NCBI GenBank assembly: GCA_021773095.1
Contig: JAJFKR010000002.1
Location: forward strand, 1 to 64,000
Source of the DNA: Woeseiaceae bacterium
GTDB lineage: Bacteria; Pseudomonadota; Gammaproteobacteria; Steroidobacterales; Woeseiaceae
Length of the DNA: 64,000 bases
Direction of reading: 5' to 3'
Position 1 is the first letter of the stretch. The number at the start of each line of letters is the position of its first letter. Below, piece by piece: positions 24,930 through 33,934 of the stretch. The notes beneath the pieces are model-generated. The model was not told the origin of the DNA. It saw only the letters and a program-made list of their open reading frames with translations, and searched no databases. The position numbers were made by a program, and so were the translations under genes.

Positions 24930-27666
24930 TCGCTCGATATTGCGTTCCAGGACCTTGCGCAATGCTGCGATTGGCGCGCTGTTTTCGATCGCAATTTCGA
25001 ATCCCGCTGCGGCAGCAACTTACAACCTGTCGGTCGATCGGGACTCCTGGCTTAAAGAAGGGAACCCTTCCGAGAACCATGGCAGCGACACCGAGCTAAG
25101 CGCCAAAAGTGTGGGCGGCGAAGATATGCGTGCAATCTACCGCTTCGACTTATCCGCAGTGCCGGCAAACGCGGTAATTTCATCCGCCGTTGTTTCCCTT
25201 TGGGTATCGGGAAAAGATGACTCCGGAAACGCCCTCGACCTGCACCGCGTAACGGCTAACTGGACCGAACCCGGCGTGAGATGGAACAACACCGCCAGCG
25301 ATTTTGACTCTGTGGTAGCAGCCAGTTTCACTGCACCAAACGACGATGAGTTCGTCAATATCGATATCACTGCGCTAATGCAGTCCTGGGTTTGCGGAGA
25401 CTTCGACAACGATGGCTTCATGGTGCATTCCAACTCTTCCACCGAGGCAAAATTCACGAGTAAAGAGTGGAGCACATCGAGCGAGCGCCCGAAACTGACA
25501 GTCATCACCAGCTCTGGCTCCGGCGGTTGCTCCGGCGGCGCAAATCACTTCTCGATAAGCCACGATGGCAACGGCGTCAATTGTCAGGCGGAACCGGTTA
25601 GCATAACCGCCCACAATGCAGCAGACGATGTTGTGAGTGGCTACACCGGTGTTGCCAGCCTCTCAACTTCCACTTCGCACGGTGACTGGTCTCTAATCAC
25701 CGGGGCAGGAACGCTCATTAACTCCGGCAATGGCGCGGGCACCTATGCATTCCATTCGTCAGATGCGGGAACGGCAGTGCTGGGGCTGCGAAATACGTTT
25801 GCAGAGACGACCAACATCAACGTTACGGACGGTAGCGCGGTCGAAGCCGCCAGTGAGGATGCCGATCTTGTGTACGCCAGCACAGGCTTCAACTTTCTCG
25901 CGGATGCCAGCAAGAATGCGATTGCCACACAAATCGCGGGCAAAGGCTCGAATGTGGCAGTGGGAATTCAGACGCTTGAACTCGAAGCCGTGCGAACCAA
26001 TGACGACACAGGTGCCTGTGAAGCGGCGCTCACCGGAGTCATTACTGTGGACCTCGCGTTCGAGTGCGAAAACCCAGCCACTTGCTCGACCCGGCAGGTT
26101 GCCATCAACGGCAGCAACATTGCGGGCAATTCAAACGCCGCAGTTGTCAGCTATACGAGCGCTAACCTCGACTTCGGCGACGACACCGATACCACAGCGA
26201 CTTTCACGTTTTCCTATCCGGATACCGGCCAGCTGCAACTACACGCACGTCGCTCGCTAACACCATCGGGAGAAACCCTGCTGGGCGCGAGTAACTCATT
26301 CGTTGTGCGCCCCTTCGCCCTGCACGTGAGTGCGGCCGGTAACCCGGCGGCGAGCAGTCCTGCCGGTCCTGTATTTACGAGCGCAGGAACTAACTTTAGC
26401 GCCACGGTCAGTGCGGTTTTGTGGGACGCGGCCGATGACGCAGACGGTAACGGAATAGCAGACAACCACGATGACACCTTGCCGAACAACAATGTTGATC
26501 TTTCGAACAATGCCGTTGCGCCGAACTTCGGCCAGGAGTCATCTGTGGAGTCCGTGTCACTAACGGCTGCGCTCAATCAGCCTTCCGGTGGGAGCGACCC
26601 CGGTCTGGCAGGTTTGACCACAATCAGCGCCTTTGTTACCGGCAGTGGCAGCAGCTCCGCCGTGCGCTATGACGAGGTTGGCATCATTGAAATGGCGGCG
26701 ACAATTGCCGACGGCGACTACCTCGGTATCGGCGCACCTGCCACCAGCACCATACTCGGACGTTCCGGATATACAGGCCGGTTCAATCCGGCCCGCTACG
26801 CGGTGACGGCCTCGAATATCGTGCCGGCCTGTGCGGCTACATTTAGCTACTCACGGCAACCGTTCAATGGCACTTTTACGATCGAAGCTCAAAATGGAGC
26901 CGCTGGTGGTCATCAGAAAACCGTCAACTATCGGGGTGGTTTCGTCACTCTGGACCCGCAGAGTGAACTCGATTTGATTAACGATCAAACCGGTGCTTCC
27001 TATGATGCCCAGCTAATGGCTTTCGTACAGGATTTTGATACCGGTCTTACGGGCGAAGCATCGTTTTCACTGCAGCTACGCTGGGATATGGCACAACAGG
27101 CGCCGGCTGACAGCACCGCCCGGATTACCGGCGTGTCGGACGAGGTCAGCGTACTTGCAGGTGCTCCGGTAAGTATTGGATCCACCACCATTCGCTACGG
27201 ACGAATCGCGATCAGCGGTGCGTTTGGCTCCGAGCTTGTGAATCTGGCTTTGCCCATGCGGGCTGAATATTACGTCGATGCCAATACCGGATTCGTAAAC
27301 AATGTTGATGACGTCTGCAGCACTGCAGTAACTCTCAGTTTCAGCAACTTCACCGATAATCTGGCTAGCGGCGAGACCTGCGTACTTGACAGTGGTTCAC
27401 CGGGCAACAGTGGCGCAGGTTGTGCTGCGATAGCACCCGTGACAATGCGCTACAGCGAACCGCCGATTGGCGGCGACTTCAACCTGTATCTGCAGGCACC
27501 CGGCGCTGGCAACAACGGCAGTACGCTCACCACCGCAGACGTACCTGCCTGGCTGGAGTATGACTGGAATTCCAGCACGGCGGGAAACGAAGACCCGGCA
27601 GGAACCGCCGTATTCGGAATCTTCCGTGGTCAGGATCGCCGAATCTATACGCGGGAACTGTACTGA
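24919..27666 (+). CDS. mshQ: MshQ-like giant exported protein with DNRLRE domain
   Basis: A 915-aa exported protein. After a basic signal peptide (to about residue 33) comes a DNRLRE-type beta-sandwich (about 35-195) with DSWLKEGNPSENHGSDTEL, MRAIYRFDLSAVP, LDLHRVTANWTEPGVRWNN and SSTEAKFTSKEWSTSSERPKLTV. The remaining 700 residues match the MshQ/DUF6701 architecture: Cys-containing beta domains, CVLDSG and a C-terminus reading GIFRGQDRRIYTRELY. MshQ closes the Vibrio locus and is thought to be a large surface component. DNRLRE modules occur in secreted glycan-associated proteins, so the fusion suggests a tip adhesin; that is inference. Confidence 0.85.
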   Translation: MRHSRSILRSRTLRNAAIGALFSIAISNPAAAATYNLSVDRDSWLKEGNPSENHGSDTELSAKSVGGEDMRAIYRFDLSAVPANAVISSAVVSLWVSGKDDSGNALDLHRVTANWTEPGVRWNNTASDFDSVVAASFTAPNDDEFVNIDITALMQSWVCGDFDNDGFMVHSNSSTEAKFTSKEWSTSSERPKLTVITSSGSGGCSGGANHFSISHDGNGVNCQAEPVSITAHNAADDVVSGYTGVASLSTSTSHGDWSLITGAGTLINSGNGAGTYAFHSSDAGTAVLGLRNTFAETTNINVTDGSAVEAASEDADLVYASTGFNFLADASKNAIATQIAGKGSNVAVGIQTLELEAVRTNDDTGACEAALTGVITVDLAFECENPATCSTRQVAINGSNIAGNSNAAVVSYTSANLDFGDDTDTTATFTFSYPDTGQLQLHARRSLTPSGETLLGASNSFVVRPFALHVSAAGNPAASSPAGPVFTSAGTNFSATVSAVLWDAADDADGNGIADNHDDTLPNNNVDLSNNAVAPNFGQESSVESVSLTAALNQPSGGSDPGLAGLTTISAFVTGSGSSSAVRYDEVGIIEMAATIADGDYLGIGAPATSTILGRSGYTGRFNPARYAVTASNIVPACAATFSYSRQPFNGTFTIEAQNGAAGGHQKTVNYRGGFVTLDPQSELDLINDQTGASYDAQLMAFVQDFDTGLTGEASFSLQLRWDMAQQAPADSTARITGVSDEVSVLAGAPVSIGSTTIRYGRIAISGAFGSELVNLALPMRAEYYVDANTGFVNNVDDVCSTAVTLSFSNFTDNLASGETCVLDSGSPGNSGAGCAAIAPVTMRYSEPPIGGDFNLYLQAPGAGNNGSTLTTADVPAWLEYDWNSSTAGNEDPAGTAVFGIFRGQDRRIYTRELY

Positions 27667-27871
27667 TCCAGATTCCCACGCGCACGTGAATCACGCCGAC
27701 ATCCCGGTTATCAGGTATGACGAGAGCGTAGTGACCTAAGGTTTTGTCGCTTTCGGCCGATAAATTCCCCATGTAATCCATGTCTTGGCGCTTCCGGCAG
27801 TGGTTTCAGGCTATCGATTGACCGATAGCCCAGGCAAACCCGTGAGGCTGGCCAGTTGATCGGGAATTTCA

Positions 27872-27967
27872 ATGTCGTTGGGAAAGAAAATTGTCGGACT
27901 TTTTCTTGTGCTCGAATTGAGCTTCTCATTCGGTATTCTCATCCCGTTGCCGACAGCAGCAGCATGA
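27872..27967 (+). CDS. 31-codon hydrophobic ORF coupled to the GGDEF-EAL gene
   Basis: The frame begins MSLGKKIVGLFLVLELSFSF and ends in IPLPTAAA before TGA. It has two Lys, then about 22 hydrophobic residues, then a small-residue run like a signal-peptidase site: a signal peptide or single-span micropeptide. GGGA lies 7 nt upstream of ATG 27872. Its TGA overlaps the ATG of the next gene (ATGA at 27964), the arrangement used for translational coupling throughout this locus. It could be a real micropeptide, a leader peptide, or the remnant of an N-terminal membrane anchor lost by frameshift. The 205 nt between mshQ and this ORF show no other feature. Confidence 0.5.
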   Translation: MSLGKKIVGLFLVLELSFSFGILIPLPTAAA

Positions 27968-30072
27968 ATCAGCACGAAAAGCTGCAAGGCAACCCGCTAA
28001 TTCTAATTGCAGACAGCGATTCGGCCACACGTTCGATGATGTGCGAGGTCCTGGAGCACGCCGGCTTCGACACCATTGAAGCGAGCGATGGCGAGGCCGC
28101 AATTCAAAGCTACGAATGCACCGGTCCGGATCTGATTCTGCTCGATGTGGACATGCCTCATTTGGACGGCTTCTCCGTTTGCGAGAAAATTCGCGAAAAG
28201 GAAAGCAAGAGAAACACACCGATCTGCATAGTGTCCGGATTAGATGATGACAAGTCGATCCAACGTGCCTACGAAGTCGGAGCGACTGATTTCATTAGCA
28301 AACCCATCGCGTGGCCCATACTCTGCCATCGTGTTCGTTATATTCTGCGTTCCAGTGACACCTTTAATGAAATGAATGGTCTGATTTCGGCGCTGCCTGA
28401 CACCATTTATGTCCTCAATAAAGACGGTCAGTCGCATGGCCACCCTATCGGTGCCGGCCATGGTGGCCGTGCCACTTCATTGCCGGGACACAATTTATCG
28501 TTCGAAGACATGTTCCCACAAGAAGGCGACGATCAGCTGCGTGAATACGTGAAACGAACACTTGCGACCTCGGAGCCACAGGTTCTTGAACACGCGAATA
28601 CAGATGAATCGATACATTTCGAAACCAGATTTATTGCTCGCGATGAACAATCCGTTCTCGCGATCGTGAGGGACGTGACCGAGCGCAAGAATTCCGAATC
28701 ACAGATCTACGATCTCGCGTTTTTCGACAAGCTGACCGGGCTCCCGAATCGACAGCATTTTGCAAAGGCAGTCGATCAAACAATTCGAACCGCACACCGA
28801 AATCAGAGCAAGTTCGCAATTCTGTTTATCGATCTCGATCGATTCAAGCGCATCAACGATACCCTGGGTCATTCAATAGGTGACGATCTTCTCAAGTCAG
28901 TCTCAAAACGCCTGGAGGAATGTACTCGATCAACGGATCGTCTCCTGCACGTTAACCCGGGATGCCTGGAGGATGCCCGGCTTGCGAGGCTTGGGGGCGA
29001 CGAATTCATTGCAATTCTGCCAGAAGTCGAGTGCGAGGAATCCGCCTCGGCAATAGCGTCACGAATTTTGGCTTCACTCAGTCAGCCATTTAGCTGTGAT
29101 GGGTACCAGTTCGTTGTTACGCCCAGTATTGGCATTGCGATGTATCCACAAGATGGCGAAAATCAGGAAGAACTGCTGATGAATGCCGACTCTGCGATGT
29201 ACAAAGCGAAGGCTGCCGGACGGAACAACTTTCAGTTTTACTCGGGCACGATGAAGGTACGATCATTGTTTCGACTGGACCTGGAAAACGAGCTCCGCCA
29301 GGCGATCAAGGAACAGCAATTCGAGCTTTATTACCAACCGAAAATCGATCTTTCAACGTGGGAGATTGTTGGTGTTGAGGCGTTGCTACGGTGGAATCAC
29401 GCGGAACGCGGCTGGATATCACCGGCAGATTTCATCCCGGTCGCCGAGGAGTCCGGATTAATTGTTTCTCTGGGCACATGGGTAATAAGGACCGCCTGCC
29501 AGCAGCTTCGGCAGTGGCAAAACACTCCATTCGGCCACCTGACTTTATCGATAAACGTTTCACCGCAGCAAATATACTCGGATGATCTGGGCGCCGCTGT
29601 TTGCAATGCCCTGACCGATTCGGGGGCTCGGGCTGACCGACTTGAACTCGAAATCACGGAGGGCTTGTTGATGCGCGATGTTGAAGCGACTGTCGAATCA
29701 CTAACGTATTTGAAGAGCCTGGGTCTAAGTCTGTCGATCGACGATTTCGGCACCGGCTATTCATCGCTGAGTTATCTGAAGCGGTTTCCGATCGACATTT
29801 TGAAAATCGACCGATCATTCGTTCAGGATCTGCATCGCGACAGTGACGACGCGGCTATCTGTGCTGCGATCATTGCGATGGCTCGCCAACTTGACCTCAA
29901 AGTAATAGCCGAGGGCGTTGAGCTCGAAGAGCAACTCACCTTTCTCAAGCGCCACCAGTGTGATCAAATTCAGGGCTATATTTTTAGCAAACCGTTAACG
30001 GTTTCCGACTTCGAGTCGCTGGTCCAGACGCATTCAGGTTGCGATCAGGAAACGGCCAAACAGTCGGTTTGA
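27964..30072 (+). CDS. Response regulator with PAS, GGDEF and EAL domains
   Basis: A 702-aa protein for c-di-GMP turnover. Receiver domain about 12-130 (LLDVDMPHLDGF holds the phospho-acceptor Asp; ISKP holds the conserved Lys), PAS-like linker about 143-240 ending VRDVTERKNSE, GGDEF domain with an intact GGDEF near 343-347 and no RxxD inhibitory site just before it, EAL domain with EALLRW near 472, DDFGTGYSSL and IAEGVELEEQ, QGYIFSKPL. Both catalytic signatures are intact, so it may make and degrade c-di-GMP. ATG at 27964 is chosen over a long open frame to 27856. No kinase is adjacent. Its place after the MSHA locus suggests it tunes MshE. Confidence 0.9.
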   Translation: MNQHEKLQGNPLILIADSDSATRSMMCEVLEHAGFDTIEASDGEAAIQSYECTGPDLILLDVDMPHLDGFSVCEKIREKESKRNTPICIVSGLDDDKSIQRAYEVGATDFISKPIAWPILCHRVRYILRSSDTFNEMNGLISALPDTIYVLNKDGQSHGHPIGAGHGGRATSLPGHNLSFEDMFPQEGDDQLREYVKRTLATSEPQVLEHANTDESIHFETRFIARDEQSVLAIVRDVTERKNSESQIYDLAFFDKLTGLPNRQHFAKAVDQTIRTAHRNQSKFAILFIDLDRFKRINDTLGHSIGDDLLKSVSKRLEECTRSTDRLLHVNPGCLEDARLARLGGDEFIAILPEVECEESASAIASRILASLSQPFSCDGYQFVVTPSIGIAMYPQDGENQEELLMNADSAMYKAKAAGRNNFQFYSGTMKVRSLFRLDLENELRQAIKEQQFELYYQPKIDLSTWEIVGVEALLRWNHAERGWISPADFIPVAEESGLIVSLGTWVIRTACQQLRQWQNTPFGHLTLSINVSPQQIYSDDLGAAVCNALTDSGARADRLELEITEGLLMRDVEATVESLTYLKSLGLSLSIDDFGTGYSSLSYLKRFPIDILKIDRSFVQDLHRDSDDAAICAAIIAMARQLDLKVIAEGVELEEQLTFLKRHQCDQIQGYIFSKPLTVSDFESLVQTHSGCDQETAKQSV

Positions 30073-30087
30073 TTCCGATAGCCCGAA

Positions 30088-31077
30088 TCAGAGGTAATCG
30101 CGGTAGGCACTGACGTATTTCGCCGCATTGTCCGCGGAAATCAGAACCGCTCTACCGTGTTTCGGAATATCAGCGTGCAGTGCCGCATGCAGGACGGCAC
30201 CGGTGGTCGGGCCCACCATAACGCCCTCCTTTCTGGCAACTTCGATACCGGCTTTGAATGCTTCTTCGTCGGTAACCGAAATGAGTCCGTCCAGCAACTT
30301 CGGATCAAGAATTTTTGGATAGTGTTCGTCCGGCAATCCGGTAACGCGTTTTAGTCCTGACAAGCGATGTTGACGGCTGGCCGGCTCGACGCCGATGATT
30401 TTTATGTTCGGATTCTTTTCCTTCAGATAACGACCAACACCGCTGATGGTGCCACCCGTCCCGATTCCGGCGAAAAAATAATCAATTTCACCGTTCGTCT
30501 GCTGCCAGATCTCCGGCCCCGTTGTGCGATAGTGTGCCTCCGCATTGAGTTCATTCTCGTATTGATTCGGGCTGACATACTTGCCGCCATAGGCCTCGCT
30601 TTCGACCATACTTTTGACAACACCACGAGCACCTTCCGACGGGAATACCGGGCAAAGTTCGTCGTCCACTTCGATTAGCTCGGCACCGAGAATTCGAAGT
30701 AGTGTTTTCTGCTCTTCGGGTGCGCCGTCGGGAACTGCAATCTCGATCCGCGTATCCTGAGCATTGGCCATGGCAGCAAGCGCTACTCCGGTATTACCAG
30801 CCGACGGCTCAACCAGTATTTGGTCCGCTTCAAGCTGCATACCCTGCAACATATACAGGGCCGTGCGATCCTTGATAGAGCCAAACGGATTCATACCTTC
30901 GAGCTTTAGCAGGACGTCGTAATCTGCTTGCGGATTGGAACGATCGCTGAGCCGGACCATCGGTGTCGGATTGTCGGGACTGGGGGCGAGCTCCACAATG
31001 CTATCGTAGACGTGATTTTCTCGTTGATCCGGGACGTCGTGCAGATCGACGACTTTCTCTTGCAACTGCGCACTCAT
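30088..31077 (-). CDS. PLP-dependent cysteine synthase (CysM-like)
   Basis: A 329-aa fold type II PLP enzyme. Lys69 in GMNPFGSIKDR binds PLP; PSAGNTGVALA is the substrate loop; GIGTGGTISGVGRYLK binds the phosphate of PLP. The loop sequence and N-terminal extension (about 35 residues) fit CysM/CBS-like enzymes more than CysK, which does not settle whether it uses O-acetylserine, thiosulfate or homocysteine. The next gene on the same strand is a Cys/Met metabolism enzyme, so cystathionine or cysteine synthesis is likely. A weak hairpin (TGATTC/GAATCA, 30070-30090) lies between it and the convergent GGDEF-EAL gene. Confidence 0.88.
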   Translation of the reverse strand: MSAQLQEKVVDLHDVPDQRENHVYDSIVELAPSPDNPTPMVRLSDRSNPQADYDVLLKLEGMNPFGSIKDRTALYMLQGMQLEADQILVEPSAGNTGVALAAMANAQDTRIEIAVPDGAPEEQKTLLRILGAELIEVDDELCPVFPSEGARGVVKSMVESEAYGGKYVSPNQYENELNAEAHYRTTGPEIWQQTNGEIDYFFAGIGTGGTISGVGRYLKEKNPNIKIIGVEPASRQHRLSGLKRVTGLPDEHYPKILDPKLLDGLISVTDEEAFKAGIEVARKEGVMVGPTTGAVLHAALHADIPKHGRAVLISADNAAKYVSAYRDYL

Positions 31078-31180
31078 AGCCTTGGTTCCGTTATTTGATC
31101 GTTAATCGATTTTAAAGGGCGAACGATTACAGGCAATGATCCGGGAAGGCTGATTGGTTATGCCGTTATTCCATGCGGTT

Positions 31181-32425
31181 CTAAGTAAACTCGTTATGCG
31201 ATTCCCTGATTGCACCAATATTCGTCAATGCACTTTCAAGTTGCTGCCAGCGCTGTTCGACGGTACCGGTGTAACCAACAGACATTCTGACCAGACCTTC
31301 ACTGATACCGGCGGAAGACAAATCCTCGTCAGTCATCTCACTGGACGTGCTGCTGCCGGGGCAGGACATGAGAGTATCGAAGTAGCCAAGACTCACGGCC
31401 ATAAAGCCGAAACCGTATTTATTCTGCAACGCGTCCATCAAGTCATTGGCACGTCGTTCGCTACCGAGATCCAGTGTCAGTATTCCACCAAAACCGTATT
31501 CTTCACATCGAAGCTTTTGCATCAGATCATAGTCCGGGTGCGTGGGCAGCCCGGGATAGGACACCGGAACACCCAGTTCATGCAATCTCCCGGCAAATGT
31601 CTCCGCTCGCCGAGCGTGTTCCGCGACCCGTAAAGCCAGATGAGGTATTCGTAAACTGATTTTCGCGGCGATGGTCGGGTCCATGGTGGGGCCGAGCATC
31701 ATCAGCGGCCCCTGATGTAAGTCCATTAAGCCCTGGACGAATTCCGTAGAACCACACACCACACCAGCGATGATGTCGGAAGCGCCGTTGATGAATTTTG
31801 TCATGCTGTGCACAACGACATCGGCACCCAGCGAACCGGGACTGAGTAGCAGCGGGCTGAATGTGTTGTCGATAACGAGCTGCACATCGTTCGCATGCGC
31901 CAAATCGGAAAGTCGCGGAATATCCGCAACTCGCAAGGTCGGGTTGGCAATACTTTCGGCATAGATGACCCGCGTCTTGTCCGTGATTGACGCTTCAACC
32001 GCCGCAAGGTCCGTAGCGTCGACGAATGTAGTGTTGATATTCGCTTTCGACGGCAGGAAATCATGCAGCAACGCGTAGGTGCCACCGTAAACCGTATTGG
32101 ACGCAACGACATGGTCGCCCGAATTGCACAGCTGCAATATTGTGGCAGAGATCGCTGCCATGCCACTGGCAGCGCAATACGCCGCCTCAGTAGCTTCGAT
32201 CGCAGCGAGCTGCCGGCCCAGCTGATAGACGGTCGGATTGAAGTGGCGCCCATACAGGTAACAGCCCTCCGGCGCGGCCTTTCTGCCGGCGAACAATTCC
32301 GGCATCGTACCCGGTTTCATGACCGTAAAAGTCGTACTGGCCTCAACCGACATATTGACGCCGCCGTGCTCGCCGAACTCATGACGCACCTCGGCCAGGC
32401 GCTCGACAGGATTACGTGTTGTCAT
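31181..32425 (-). CDS. Cys/Met metabolism PLP-dependent enzyme
   Basis: A 414-aa fold type I enzyme of the cystathionine gamma-synthase, gamma-lyase and methionine gamma-lyase group. Seen: YGRHFNPTVYQLG, SGMAAISATILQL, NPTLRVADIP, VIDNTFSPLL, and SMTKFINGASDIIAG with the PLP Lys, and near the C-terminus RMSVGYTG. The sequence does not decide between synthase and lyase. ATG at 32425 has an AGAGAG site upstream; an in-frame ATG at 32443 does not. It is divergent from an Lrp-type regulator and 103 nt upstream of the CysM-like gene, likely a co-transcribed pair. Confidence 0.88.
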   Translation of the reverse strand: MTTRNPVERLAEVRHEFGEHGGVNMSVEASTTFTVMKPGTMPELFAGRKAAPEGCYLYGRHFNPTVYQLGRQLAAIEATEAAYCAASGMAAISATILQLCNSGDHVVASNTVYGGTYALLHDFLPSKANINTTFVDATDLAAVEASITDKTRVIYAESIANPTLRVADIPRLSDLAHANDVQLVIDNTFSPLLLSPGSLGADVVVHSMTKFINGASDIIAGVVCGSTEFVQGLMDLHQGPLMMLGPTMDPTIAAKISLRIPHLALRVAEHARRAETFAGRLHELGVPVSYPGLPTHPDYDLMQKLRCEEYGFGGILTLDLGSERRANDLMDALQNKYGFGFMAVSLGYFDTLMSCPGSSTSSEMTDEDLSSAGISEGLVRMSVGYTGTVEQRWQQLESALTNIGAIRESHNEFT

Positions 32426-32492
32426 GACAGGAGCTCTCTTCATTCTATTTTAAAGCACTATTTTAGTATATTATTTGTACTCACTTTCAATA

Positions 32493-32509
32493 TACGAATT
32501 TTCTTCGTA
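32493..32509. promoter_or_regulatory. Palindrome in the Lrp/PLP-enzyme divergent region
   Basis: TACGAA-TTTTC-TTCGTA is a perfect 6-bp inverted repeat in a strongly A/T-rich 95-nt gap between divergent genes. It lies just upstream of the GGAGG ribosome site of the regulator gene, so it is a good candidate site for autoregulation by the Lrp-type protein. Confidence 0.45.
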
Positions 32510-32520
32510 CCGGAGGTACA

Positions 32521-33006
32521 ATGGAGGCGCTCGACCGAATTGACTACGAAATTGTCCGGCAGCTGCAAAATAATGCCCGGCTGTCCAACAAAGAGCTCGC
32601 CGCGTCGATCGGGCTGGCGCCCTCAAGTTGCCTCGTTCGGGTGCGCGGATTGCAACGGGATAACGTGCTTAAGGGCTATCATGCCGAGGTCAATCCGACG
32701 TCTCTCGGCGTTGGGTTGCAGGCGATGATCTCGATTCGTTTACAACGGCACTCAAAGTCCATTGTCGAGTCATTCCGGGCTCACACGCTTGCCCTGCCCG
32801 AGGTGCGCCAGCTGTATCACCTCGCAGGTGCTAACGACTTCCTGGTCCAGGTCTGGGCTAAAGACCCGGAGCATTTGCGCGATCTCATCATGACGTCGTT
32901 CACTGCCCGCGAGGAAATCGCACACATCGAAACAGGACTGATGTTCGAGCATACACACAGCCCGGATTTGCCGAACTTTTTGGATTTCGCTACCGATGCG
33001 GACTAG
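32521..33006 (+). CDS. Lrp/AsnC family transcriptional regulator
   Basis: A 161-aa regulator. N-terminal winged helix-turn-helix: LDRIDYEIVRQLQNNARLSN then KELAASIGLAPSSCLVRVRGL. C-terminal RAM domain (VRQLYHLAGANDFLVQVWAKD) for effector binding and oligomerisation. GGAGG sits at ideal spacing before ATG. It is divergent from the PLP enzyme pair, which it probably controls in response to an amino acid, perhaps a sulfur amino acid or branched-chain one. Confidence 0.93.
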   Translation: MEALDRIDYEIVRQLQNNARLSNKELAASIGLAPSSCLVRVRGLQRDNVLKGYHAEVNPTSLGVGLQAMISIRLQRHSKSIVESFRAHTLALPEVRQLYHLAGANDFLVQVWAKDPEHLRDLIMTSFTAREEIAHIETGLMFEHTHSPDLPNFLDFATDAD

Positions 33007-33031
33007 GGGCGTGTTCGGCTGGCCTTAAAAA

Positions 33032-33922
33032 TCACAATGACCGTTGGTTGCCTTGCAGAAATGCCTGCACGTCGGCGTAGGTCGGGATGCTTGACTGAGC
33101 ACCAAGCTGTGTACAAGCAAGCGCGCCAGCGGCGTTAGCCCATTCAAGTGACTGTTGCATTGATTGACCCTGACTCAGCGCAGCCACAAGTACGCCACAA
33201 AAAGTATCGCCTGCCGCCGTTGTATCGACTGCTTCCACCGGTAGGCCTGCCTGTACGATCAGGTCACCGCCCTCTTTCGCACAGCATCCCCGGCTACCGA
33301 GAGTTACTATCACACACGCTATGTCGATTCGTTCAAGACAACTCTCGACGTCGCCATCGTGATCTGCGACAACGGCCAACTCGCCTTCGTTGACAATCAG
33401 AATGTCAATCATCGCCAACATTTCCGCAGGCAGGCGTTGCGCCGGCGCGGCATTCAATACGACCTTGACACCCTGTTTCTTCGCGACACGTGCGTATTCG
33501 GCCACAACGGCAACAGGAGTTTCGAGTTGTAATAAGAGATGGCTGTACTTGTCGATGGGTGGCAGGTCACTGGCGGACAGACCATTATTCGCTCCTGGCG
33601 CCACGGTGATCGCGTTTTCTGCATCGTCGGACACCGTTATGAATGCTGCGCCGGTTCTCATGTCAGGCACGATTTTTTGGTGAAGGTGGATCTCCGCTTC
33701 GGCGAGGGAGGACTTTATCGGCTCTGCAAACCAGTCATCGCCCAGCGCCAAAAGCATTTCCGTGGGCACGCCTCCTGCTCGTGCGCAGGCTATCGCCTGG
33801 TTGGCGCCTTTACCACCTGGGAATAGGTTGAGGTCCCGCCCAAGCACGGTCTCTCCCGGAGACGGGATATGATTCACTTGAACGACAAAATCGAGATTAG
33901 CCGAGCCGGCAACCAGGATCAT
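33032..33922 (-). CDS. rbsK: Ribokinase
   Basis: A 296-aa PfkB-family sugar kinase. Seen: GSANLDFVVQVNHIPSPGETVLG, FPGGKGANQAIA, NEGE (metal/ATP region) and DTTAAGDTFCG with the catalytic Asp. Length and motifs fit ribokinase, which phosphorylates ribose. No rbs transporter is nearby. It follows the redoxin gene by 12 nt on the same strand, so the two may be co-transcribed, with AGGGG upstream of its ATG. Confidence 0.88.
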   Translation of the reverse strand: MILVAGSANLDFVVQVNHIPSPGETVLGRDLNLFPGGKGANQAIACARAGGVPTEMLLALGDDWFAEPIKSSLAEAEIHLHQKIVPDMRTGAAFITVSDDAENAITVAPGANNGLSASDLPPIDKYSHLLLQLETPVAVVAEYARVAKKQGVKVVLNAAPAQRLPAEMLAMIDILIVNEGELAVVADHDGDVESCLERIDIACVIVTLGSRGCCAKEGGDLIVQAGLPVEAVDTTAAGDTFCGVLVAALSQGQSMQQSLEWANAAGALACTQLGAQSSIPTYADVQAFLQGNQRSL

Positions 33923-33934
33923 GGTATTACGCCC

